Assembly (NCBI GenBank): GCA_009618505.1
Contig: WJOQ01000386.1
Coordinates: forward strand, 1-5,744
Reading direction: 5' to 3'
Source of the DNA: Clostridia bacterium
GTDB lineage: Bacteria; Aerophobota; Aerophobia; Aerophobales; AE-B3A
Length of the DNA stretch: 5,744 nucleotides
Under the pieces are notes generated by a model, which was given only the letters and a program-made list of their open reading frames with translations, was not told the DNA's origin and ran no database searches. Position numbers and translations under genes: made by a program. Below, one piece after another: positions 1 to 4,421 of the stretch (its first letter is position 1; each line of letters begins with the position of its first letter).

Positions 1-204
1 TCCTCCTCCTATGGATTTAAATATAGCTTCTTTAGCAGCAAATCTTCCCGCCAGATAAGCAAGTTTTGCTTTCTTTCTCAAGCAATATGAGCTCCGTATC
101 TCTTTGTCTGTGAAAACTCTTTCCTCAAATTGTTTTCCCCACCGAGCAAGAGCCTCGTCTATTCTTCTTATCCTAATGATGTCTATACCAATCCCTTTAA
201 TCAT
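1..204 (-). CDS. acpS: Holo-[acyl-carrier-protein] synthase, partial (C-terminus cut by window edge)
   Basis: AcpS transfers 4'-phosphopantetheine from CoA to the conserved serine of apo-ACP, activating it for fatty-acid synthesis in the cytoplasm. Reading the minus strand from ATG at 204, 68 codons are open to the window edge. The N-terminus MIKGIGIDII carries the Mg-binding Asp of the GxDI motif (D8). Residues 53-68 give the second signature, GRFAAKEAIFKSIGGG, whose E59 is the other metal ligand. Family members are about 120-125 residues, so slightly more than half is present. The Shine-Dalgarno is weak (GGATTTGAG ending three bases before ATG), but the start matches the family exactly. The gene lies downstream of pdxJ on the same strand, a pairing known from many bacteria. 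The roughly 200-base gap between them, filled partly by heptamer repeats, leaves cotranscription uncertain. Confidence 0.93.
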   Translation of the reverse strand, partial: MIKGIGIDIIRIRRIDEALARWGKQFEERVFTDKEIRSSYCLRKKAKLAYLAGRFAAKEAIFKSIGGG

Positions 205-237
205 TAGCTCAAATCCAATACTCGCTTTGCTTGATTC

Positions 238-307
238 TTGTATGTTGTATTGCGTATATCGTATGTCGTATTGCGCAATACGCATCACGCACGACGCATC
301 ACGACTA
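238..307. repeat. Degenerate 7-bp tandem array, ten units, switching orientation midway
   Basis: Ten consecutive heptamers run without a phase break. The left units resemble TCGTATG and GCGTATA (core CGTAT). From about 273 the units resemble ACGCATC, which is the reverse-complement sense. The switch creates a perfect 16-bp palindrome, CGTATTGCGCAATACG, at 267-282. ACGCATC occurs twice, at 280-286 and 294-300. The array lies in the acpS-pdxJ gap with no coding potential. The rest of that gap (205-237 and 308-400) shows no confident feature. Transcribed RNA could fold back on itself, but no U-tract follows, so it is not called a terminator. Confidence 0.8.
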
Positions 308-400
308 CGGGACCTTGTTCACAATGACATGGTTTACTGAATATTTACGTCACATGGTAAGGTATATAGCTAGGCAAAAACTGGTGATATCTTCTTAGCG

Positions 401-1117
401 TCATCCTCCAATTAATTTGAGCATTTCGGCTACCGCTTCTTTTATTCCTACCAGACAAGCTCGAGCAATAACAGAGTGACCAATGCTGAATTCTTGTATT
501 TCTTCTATCAAGCATACTTTTTCCACATTTTGATAGTCTAGTCCGTGCCCCGCATTTACTCCCAAGCCGAGTTTTCTTGCTAGAGCTGCTGCTCCAGCGA
601 TTTTTTCTAGTTCTGTAGCAATTTCTAATTCGTTCTTGGTTTCAGCATAATGGCCTGTATGTATTTCTACTGTATCAGAGTTATATCTATGTGCTTTCTT
701 GATATTACTGGAGGTAGGGTCAATAAAGAGGGAAACCATTATTTTTCTATCATGGAGAAGGGATATTACTTCTTTCAACCTGCTATCATTCCGGGAAAAG
801 TCCAGGCCACCTTCGGTTGTTATCTCTTCTTCTGTTTCTGGCACCAGAGTTGCCATATCCGGTTTTACTCTAAGGGCAATTTTTACTACCTCCTCGTTGG
901 TTCCCATCTCCAGGTTCAATTTAGTCTTAATTGTGGCTCGCAGTATTTCTAAGTCACGTTCTTGGATATGTCTTCTGTCTTTCCTCAAGTGGACAGTTAT
1001 TCCTTCGGCTCCTGCCAGTTCCGCCAGGAGGGCGGCTGCTATAGGCTCTGGTTCCTTAGCTCTTCTTGCCTGCCGCAGTGTAGCGATATGGTCAATATTT
1101 ACACTCAATCTTGCCAT
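401..1117 (-). CDS. pdxJ: Pyridoxine 5'-phosphate synthase
   Basis: PdxJ condenses 1-deoxy-D-xylulose 5-phosphate with 3-amino-2-oxopropyl phosphate to make pyridoxine 5'-phosphate, the last ring-closing step of DXP-dependent vitamin B6 synthesis. The 238-residue product matches the usual length of 235-245. The N-terminus MARLSVNIDHIATLRQAR is the family signature. TVHLRKDRRH (41-50) supplies H43, R45 and H50; NLE (68-70) gives the catalytic Glu70; NAGHGLD (188-194) gives His191; and SIGHSVIARA (211-220) is the C-terminal phosphate-loop segment. These correspond to E. coli H45, H52, E72 and H193 with a shift of two. The start is set by the conserved N-terminus and by GGAG seven bases upstream. 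That Shine-Dalgarno lies inside a heptamer repeat array. The gene sits between dapB (upstream) and acpS (downstream), all on the minus strand. Confidence 0.97.
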   Translation of the reverse strand: MARLSVNIDHIATLRQARRAKEPEPIAAALLAELAGAEGITVHLRKDRRHIQERDLEILRATIKTKLNLEMGTNEEVVKIALRVKPDMATLVPETEEEITTEGGLDFSRNDSRLKEVISLLHDRKIMVSLFIDPTSSNIKKAHRYNSDTVEIHTGHYAETKNELEIATELEKIAGAAALARKLGLGVNAGHGLDYQNVEKVCLIEEIQEFSIGHSVIARACLVGIKEAVAEMLKLIGG

Positions 1118-1318
1118 TCTCGATCTCCGATTTTCGTATCTCGATGCTCGATACTGGATACTCGTTTTGGTCTTATTCCTCGTCCTTTGTCTTTCATCTT
1201 TCTTCTCTTACGAGCATCGAGCATCTAGGATCGAGTATTTAGAACTTCTTCTTTTCAAGCAACACGCGACGGGTAACGGATTTCGATTCACTATACGCTA
1301 TCCGCTGAACGCTATCCG
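1116..1318. repeat. Degenerate 7-bp repeat tract filling the pdxJ-dapB gap
   Basis: The gap reads as heptamers almost throughout. Seven units run at 1116-1164 (for example ATCTCCG, TATCTCG, ATGCTCG, ATACTCG). An opposite-sense block lies at 1210-1238, and eight units run at 1263-1318, including CTATCCG at 1298-1304 and 1312-1318. The middle stretch 1165-1209 is pyrimidine-rich with only a weak 7-base rhythm (TTTGTCT, TTCATCT, TTCTTCT). The first and last clear blocks share one phase: 1263 minus 1116 is 147, or 21 x 7. The 11-mer CTCGATGCTCG (1140-1150) has its exact complement at 1211-1221, so a long-range stem is possible. The tract starts within the pdxJ start codon and ends against the dapB stop codon. 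Confidence 0.8.
1125..1128 (-). promoter_or_regulatory. Probable pdxJ Shine-Dalgarno embedded in the heptamer array
   Basis: On the minus strand GGAG lies seven bases before the pdxJ ATG, in the context CGGAGATCGAGA. The same bases form the repeat unit ATCTCCG on the plus strand (1123-1129). No better ribosome-binding site is visible nearby, so the repeat appears to supply the signal. Confidence 0.6.
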
Positions 1319-2104
1319 CTATTTTAGCCCTAGAACATCTTGGAAATCGTAGAGTCCCTTTTCTTTCCCGACAAGGAATTTTGCGGCTAAAATGGCTCCC
1401 CGGGCAAAGCTCCCGCGAGATTCAGCCCTATGAGTGATTTCCAATCTTTCTTCTTCTCCTGCAAATAGCACTGTATGTTCTCCTACTACACTTCCTCCTC
1501 TTATCGAATGGATACCAATCTCTTTTTTACTTCTTATTTCGTTTTTTATTCCTTTTCTTCCATACACACCTACCTCAGATAAACTTCTACCCTCTACTTC
1601 AGCTATGATTTGGGCGATTCTTTGCGCTGTTCCACTAGGAGCATCTTTTTTATTACGGTGATGTGTCTCTATGATTTCTTTATCGAAGTTTTCGCCCAGA
1701 ATCTTTGTTATCTGTTTTACTATGCTGTAGAGGAGATTAATCCCTATACTCATATTGGGAGAGATAATTATGGGAATAGTATTAGATGCCCTTTCTATTC
1801 TTTCGTACTCTTTTTCTTTAAAACCGGTGGTTCCTATTACCATAGGAATTCCTTTTTTCTCAGCAATTCTGAGATGTTCCAGGGTAGCTGGGGGAGTCGT
1901 AAATTCAATTATAATACTATCTCTCTCAATTACATTTTCCAGATGAGAGCCAACTTTGATTTCTTTTTCTGTTTCTTTCCCTAGTAAAGGATGTTGGGGG
2001 GACTCTATGGCTCCTACTAATTCTATATCTTTTCTCTGACCAATCTTATATATTACCTCTTTACCCATTCTTCCTAATGCACCACAAATAATAACTCTTA
2101 GCAT
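1319..2104 (-). CDS. dapB: 4-hydroxy-tetrahydrodipicolinate reductase
   Basis: DapB reduces 4-hydroxy-tetrahydrodipicolinate with NAD(P)H in the diaminopimelate/lysine pathway, feeding peptidoglycan and protein synthesis. Starting at ATG 2104 gives 261 residues, within the usual 240-275. The N-terminal Rossmann fold shows the GALGRMG loop (8-14) and an acidic residue after strand two (GAIE, E34) that contacts the cofactor ribose. GTTGF (91-95) is the nicotinamide loop. ETHHRNKKDAPSGTA (146-160) carries the catalytic His148/His149 and Lys152 plus the substrate-binding loop. RGGSVVGEHTVLF (202-214) is also conserved. An in-frame GTG at 2131 would add nine residues (MDTYEFKGK), but it lacks a Shine-Dalgarno and extends beyond the family N-terminus. 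The ATG has AAAGGGAAA directly before it. The TAG stop touches the heptamer tract leading to pdxJ. Confidence 0.96.
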   Translation of the reverse strand: MLRVIICGALGRMGKEVIYKIGQRKDIELVGAIESPQHPLLGKETEKEIKVGSHLENVIERDSIIIEFTTPPATLEHLRIAEKKGIPMVIGTTGFKEKEYERIERASNTIPIIISPNMSIGINLLYSIVKQITKILGENFDKEIIETHHRNKKDAPSGTAQRIAQIIAEVEGRSLSEVGVYGRKGIKNEIRSKKEIGIHSIRGGSVVGEHTVLFAGEEERLEITHRAESRGSFARGAILAAKFLVGKEKGLYDFQDVLGLK

Positions 2105-2138
2105 TTTCCCTTTAAATTCGTAAGTATCCACTCAGTCA

Positions 2139-2219
2139 GGTCATTACCAACCGAGTGAAGCAATCTGGCCAGTTTGTTTGGGGATTGCGCAGCCTGTTCC
2201 GAGCGTAGCGAATAATCCC
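2139..2219. repeat. REP-like intergenic element (GTCATT...GAAGCAATCT type)
   Basis: The left part begins GTCATT (2140-2145) and ends GTGAAGCAATCT (2155-2166). It resembles the widespread bacterial intergenic repeat of the form GTCATTGCGAG...GAAGCAATCT. GCAATC (2160-2165) has its complement GATTGC at 2183-2188. A second hairpin pairs GGGATT (2181-2186) with AATCCC (2214-2219) around a GC-rich middle containing GAGCGTAGCG. The element lies upstream of dapB and has no coding potential. The resemblance is from memory; only the dyads are directly visible. Confidence 0.5.
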
Positions 2220-2254
2220 GTTTCTGGCAATGGCACGGGGTTCAGCCAACATTT

Positions 2255-2284
2255 ATCTAAATTCTTAAGCTTAAGAATTTAGAT
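2255..2284. repeat. Perfect 30-bp palindrome
   Basis: The half-site ATCTAAATTCTTAAG is followed immediately by its exact complement, with zero loop and the centre between 2269 and 2270. Bases outside (T2254, C2285) break the symmetry. It lies between ssrA and dapB. As RNA it would form a 15-bp AU-rich stem, but no U-run follows on either strand, so a simple terminator role is not supported. The rest of the ssrA-dapB gap (2105-2138, 2220-2254 and 2285-2401) shows no gene and no promoter I would call. Confidence 0.95.
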
Positions 2285-2401
2285 CGGTAAGTATATCCCT
2301 GAAATAAATTATGTTGACGACTTACAGTTTCATCTCAATTTAGGGAAGGATCAATTTTTTGACCGGATATAACAGACTCCTTACCTTTTAAGGAAGGTCT
2401 A

Positions 2402-2763
2402 TGGTGGAGGCGGAGGGAATCGAACCCTCGTCCAGAAACTAAAGAGTCAGAGTATCTACATACTTAGTCTACAATTTAAATTCACCTTTTCCTCCTCCCG
2501 TAGACAGGATGAAAAAGAGGCTAGCAGCTTTTGATTTGCCTTATCCCCTACTGCCCGGAAATAAGGCTAGCTCCGCTTTCTGACACCGTTCTTACTTCAC
2601 AGAGCAAAAAGTAAGGGGCGTAGCCCTCTAGCTAAGGCTAGGGGCTAATGCCAATGGACTTAAATCGGCGATTAAATTTAATGCCAGATGGATTTACAAG
2701 GTATCTAGCTACCCTTGATATGCAACCCTGAACTTTACATCTCTGTCGAAGCCAATCGCCCCC
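2402..2763 (-). ncRNA. ssrA: Transfer-messenger RNA (tmRNA), one-piece
   Basis: tmRNA rescues stalled ribosomes: charged with alanine and bound by SmpB, it enters the empty A site and encodes a degradation tag. The 5' end GGGGGCG (2763-2757) pairs with CGCCTCC (2412-2406) as a 7-bp acceptor stem whose third pair is G-U, the alanine identity mark. Discriminator A and an encoded CCA follow (2405-2402). The T-arm is GAGGG-TTCGATT-CCCTC, and the 5' domain has TTCGACA. A pseudoknot 1 is visible: CAAGG/CCTTG, with CTAGAT of its loop pairing to ATCTGG. Fourteen bases later TTTAATC precedes the likely resume codon GCC (2669-2667). That frame reads ADLSPLALAPSLS then TAG. The tag ending is atypical (see findings). 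The 362-base length is normal. smpB lies 24 bases upstream on the same strand. Confidence 0.96.
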
Positions 2764-2787
2764 TTCTTTATCATTTTATCCAACTGC

Positions 2788-3228
2788 TCATCTTAGTTTA
2801 TGTTTTAAAGTACGTTTGACTTCCTGCTCTACTGCCTTTTCTCTAAGCTTACGCCTTTTATCGTAGAGCCGCTTACCTTTGGCTAAACCTATTTCTACTT
2901 TAGCTCTATCTTTTTTAAAGTATATACGTAATGGAATTAATGTCAACCCCTTCTGGGCTAAAGTACCAGTTAGTTTCTCTATTTCCTTTTTGTGAAGAAG
3001 TAATTTTCTTTCCCTTCTGGGATTATAGCCGGGATTATTATCGAAAGGATAAGGAGCTATGTGCAGATTGTAAAGAAAAATTTCTCCTCTTTTTATCTGG
3101 GCAAAGGAATCAACAAAACTTACCATTCCATCCCTAATAGATTTGACCTCTGATCCTTCAAGCACAATTCCCGCCTCGAAGCTCTTAACAACCTCATACT
3201 GATACCTCGCCTTTCTATTAGCAATCAC
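2788..3228 (-). CDS. smpB: SsrA-binding protein SmpB
   Basis: SmpB binds the tRNA-like domain of tmRNA and places its C-terminal tail in the mRNA channel of stalled ribosomes during trans-translation. The 146-residue product (usual 145-160) shows NRKARYQY (4-11), the barrel segment EAGIVLEGSEVKSIR (18-32), LYNLHIAPY (52-60), RKLLLHKKEI (74-83), GLTLIPLRIYFK (94-105) and KVEIGLAKGKRLYDKR (110-125). A strongly basic tail to residue 146 follows. The start is GTG at 3228. Back to an in-frame TAA there is no other ATG, GTG or TTG, although the upstream codons still read ...RYKK before the conserved VIANRKA. AAAAAGG runs directly into the GTG, leaving no normal Shine-Dalgarno gap, so the exact start is less sure than the identity. 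ssrA follows after 24 bases. A divergent promoter lies upstream. Confidence 0.97.
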   Translation of the reverse strand: MIANRKARYQYEVVKSFEAGIVLEGSEVKSIRDGMVSFVDSFAQIKRGEIFLYNLHIAPYPFDNNPGYNPRRERKLLLHKKEIEKLTGTLAQKGLTLIPLRIYFKKDRAKVEIGLAKGKRLYDKRRKLREKAVEQEVKRTLKHKLR

Positions 3229-3272
3229 CTTTTTATAACGTCCGTAGGAATACTCTTTTAGAATTTAATATA

Positions 3273-3300
3273 TAGATAGCATACTGATTTAATTTGTCAA
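3273..3300 (-). promoter_or_regulatory. Predicted sigma70 promoter for smpB (and probably ssrA)
   Basis: On the minus strand, TTGACA (3300-3295) is followed after 16 bases by TATCTA (3278-3273), preceded by TGC as an extended -10. Transcription would start near 3265, about 37 bases upstream of the smpB GTG. The -35 is perfect and the -10 is weak. No strong separate promoter is evident in the 24 bases before ssrA. Confidence 0.6.
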
Positions 3301-3338
3301 AAACTTGAAGTAATACGAATATGCAATTATCAAGTTTT
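3300..3338. repeat. 9-bp inverted repeat between the smpB and hup promoters
   Basis: AAAACTTGA (3300-3308) and TCAAGTTTT (3330-3338) are exact complements separated by 21 bases. The left arm touches the smpB -35 box. It could be an operator or an RNA stem, but nothing identifies a regulator. The divergent region 3229-3541 (313 bases without a gene) otherwise holds the two promoters and the hup leader; 3339-3413 shows nothing further. Confidence 0.55.
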
Positions 3339-3413
3339 GAAGGATTTCCAGCATAACCTTAATAGATTTATCTCTATAAGATGCCCGAAGATTGCGTTTG
3401 GACATTGTTCCTC

Positions 3414-3442
3414 TTGACTGATTTCCTATATTATGCTATAAT
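3414..3442 (+). promoter_or_regulatory. Predicted strong sigma70 promoter for hup
   Basis: TTGACT (3414-3419), a 17-base spacer and a consensus TATAAT (3437-3442), with an extended -10 TGC immediately before it. Transcription should start near 3449, giving a leader of about 90 bases before the hup ATG. This is the best promoter match in the window and suits an abundant nucleoid protein. Confidence 0.85.
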
Positions 3443-3524
3443 TAACCGATTGAGAGTTTGCTTTTCTCTAATTATTTGCTGGAGAGCATATAGGGAGTTC
3501 AATTTTAATGATAAGAATTCTATG

Positions 3525-3534
3525 AAGGAGGTGA
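3525..3534 (+). promoter_or_regulatory. Full-length consensus Shine-Dalgarno of hup
   Basis: AAGGAGGTGA is complementary to the whole anti-Shine-Dalgarno core of 16S rRNA. It ends seven bases before the hup ATG, so it fixes the start and predicts strong translation. Confidence 0.9.
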
Positions 3535-3541
3535 GAGAATA

Positions 3542-3814
3542 ATGAATAAGGCTGAGTTGGTTGAGAAAGTGGCCGGAGAAGTGGGATTAACCAAGAAGGA
3601 TGTGAATAATGTTGTGGATGCCGTGACTTCAGCAATTACTGACTCCCTGGCAGGCGGGGAAAAAGTTACTCTAGTTGGTTTTGGTACTTTCCAGGTTCAG
3701 AAAAGGAAAGCTCGTCAGGGCGTAAATCCCCAAACAGGCCAGAGAATAAGTATTCCTGCGAAAGATGTGCCAAAATTTAAACCGGGAAGAAGTTTAAGAG
3801 AAGCAGTAGAGTAA
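3542..3814 (+). CDS. hup: HU-family DNA-binding protein
   Basis: HU is a small dimeric nucleoid protein that bends and compacts DNA with little sequence preference. The product is 90 residues, the standard HU length. The order is two helices (MNKAELVEKVAGEVGLTKKD, then VNNVVDAVTSAITDSLAGGE), strand motif KVTLVGFGTF (41-50), and the beta-arm KRKARQGVNPQTG (54-66), whose Pro63 intercalates between base pairs. C-terminal PAKDVPKFKPGRSLREAV follows. No IHF-specific feature separates it from HU, so HU is the safer name. It is driven by a near-consensus promoter and a perfect Shine-Dalgarno. A strong hairpin begins 14 bases after the stop codon, so it is probably transcribed largely alone, with some read-through into the next gene possible. 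Confidence 0.96.
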   Translation: MNKAELVEKVAGEVGLTKKDVNNVVDAVTSAITDSLAGGEKVTLVGFGTFQVQKRKARQGVNPQTGQRISIPAKDVPKFKPGRSLREAVE

Positions 3815-3828
3815 GAGAGATCCATATC

Positions 3829-3865
3829 AAGGATTGAGAGAGGTTAATGACCTCTCTCAATCCTT
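3829..3865 (+). terminator. Hairpin after hup, probable terminator or attenuator
   Basis: A perfect 16-bp stem pairs 3829-3844 with 3850-3865 around the five-base loop TAATG; the core half is GGATTGAGAGAGGT. Only a short T run follows (TTTG), so release may be partial, letting some transcripts reach the downstream gene, which has no obvious promoter of its own. mRNA 3'-end protection is an alternative role. Confidence 0.7.
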
Positions 3866-3905
3866 TGAAGAAAGCCTTCTCTTTAGTGCAGAGACAGAGG
3901 ATGAA

Positions 3906-4244
3906 GTGATTACTTCATATAAATTTGGAGTAATTATTATAGGAGGAAAACAATACAAGTCTGATGTGATTATTTACCCAGATAGGGTAGATGATAAGTG
4001 GTGGAGAAAAAGAGGGCATTTGCTTCTTCCGCAAGACCTGGAAGAGGCAGTAAAAGAAAAGCCTGCAGTTATTATCGTTGGTACGGGAAATCCAGGACTA
4101 ATGAAAGTTCCTTCCATTACCCTGGGGTGGGTTAAGTCAAAAGGGATTGATATAAAGGTTGAACCCACAAAATCAGCCTGCCAGACCTATAATCAGTTCT
4201 ATCATTCCAAAAAGACAATTGCCGTTTTACATCTAACCTGTTAA
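3906..4244 (+). CDS. Mth938-like domain protein (DUF498 family)
   Basis: This is a small soluble protein of the Mth938-like family, which includes archaeal MTH938 and the eukaryotic NDUFAF3 and AAMDC. The bacterial function is not established and none is assigned here. From GTG 3906 the product is 112 residues, near the family norm. Visible motifs are SYKFGVIIIGGKQYKSDVII (4-23), YPDRV (24-28), WWRKRGH (32-38), and VIIVGTGNPGLMKVP (55-69), the characteristic GTG loop. KSKGIDIKVEPTKSACQTYN (77-96) follows. The open frame extends back to TTG at 3834, but those codons run through the post-hup hairpin and have no family counterpart. GTG 3906 has AGAGG five bases upstream. Cys92 and Cys112 are present. 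It sits between hup and prfB, with a heptamer-repeat gap before prfB. Confidence 0.85.
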   Translation: MITSYKFGVIIIGGKQYKSDVIIYPDRVDDKWWRKRGHLLLPQDLEEAVKEKPAVIIVGTGNPGLMKVPSITLGWVKSKGIDIKVEPTKSACQTYNQFYHSKKTIAVLHLTC

Positions 4245-4255
4245 CAATCAAAATC

Positions 4256-4366
4256 CGTATCTTGTATCTCGTGAATCGTATCTGGCATTTCGTATCTCGA
4301 AAAAAGACTGTGGGGCAGACAAAAAGATGCGTGGTACTAGATACGAGATACGAACAACGAGATACG
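4256..4366. repeat. Converging 7-bp repeat arrays forming an imperfect inverted repeat
   Basis: The left arm has six heptamers at 4256-4297, with CGTATCT at 4256, 4277 and 4291 plus variants TGTATCT, CGTGAAT and GGCATTT. The right arm at 4339-4366 has AGATACG at 4339, 4346 and 4360 with one AACAACG variant. The two arms are opposite in sense. Taken as 31-base halves (4253-4283 and 4339-4369) they pair over most positions, including a perfect 10-bp outer stem with ATCCGTATCT. The arms enclose about 55 bases without other signals. The right arm ends five bases before the prfB -35 box. Confidence 0.85.
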
Positions 4367-4373
4367 GATACTT

Positions 4374-4401
4374 TTGACAACAGGGCTTTTTATGCTATAT
4401 T
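4374..4401 (+). promoter_or_regulatory. Predicted sigma70 promoter for prfB
   Basis: TTGACA (4374-4379), a 16-base spacer, then TATATT (4396-4401) preceded by TGC (extended -10). Transcription would start near 4408, leaving a very short leader that contains little beyond the AGGAGG ribosome-binding site (4411-4416), which lies five bases before ATG 4422. Confidence 0.8.
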
Positions 4402-4421
4402 GTAGAAAATAGGAGGAAAAA

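Noticed and set aside
238..307. CRISPR array
   Set aside because: Units are 7 bases, contiguous and degenerate, with no spacers and no cas genes nearby.
345..404. 19-codon minus-strand frame (begins MTLRRYHQF) overlapping the pdxJ stop as ATGA, preceded by GGAGG
   Set aside because: Too short, no recognisable product, and the GGAGG is explained by the Gly-Gly codons at the PdxJ C-terminus.
699..1352. Long plus-strand open frame across pdxJ and the dapB-pdxJ gap
   Set aside because: Antisense to a certain pdxJ and continuing into repeats; no family resemblance. The plus-strand frame at 650-952 is rejected for the same reason.
1610..1984. Plus-strand open frame of about 124 codons inside dapB
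   Set aside because: Antisense to dapB, Phe/Tyr-rich low-complexity product typical of a shadow frame.
2105..2131. GTG start at 2131 for dapB
   Set aside because: Adds nine residues absent from the family N-terminus and lacks a Shine-Dalgarno; ATG 2104 fits better.
2370..2401. Intrinsic terminator just after ssrA
   Set aside because: Small CCTT/AAGG pairings exist but are weak and not followed by a U-run.
3508..3525. Five-codon leader peptide (MIRIL) whose stop overlaps the hup Shine-Dalgarno
   Set aside because: Short frames arise by chance, and the upstream AGGGAG is ten bases away; no attenuator structure supports it.
3834..3905. TTG start at 3834 for the Mth938-like protein
   Set aside because: The extension is encoded by the post-hup hairpin and has no family counterpart; GTG 3906 has a ribosome-binding site and matches the domain start.
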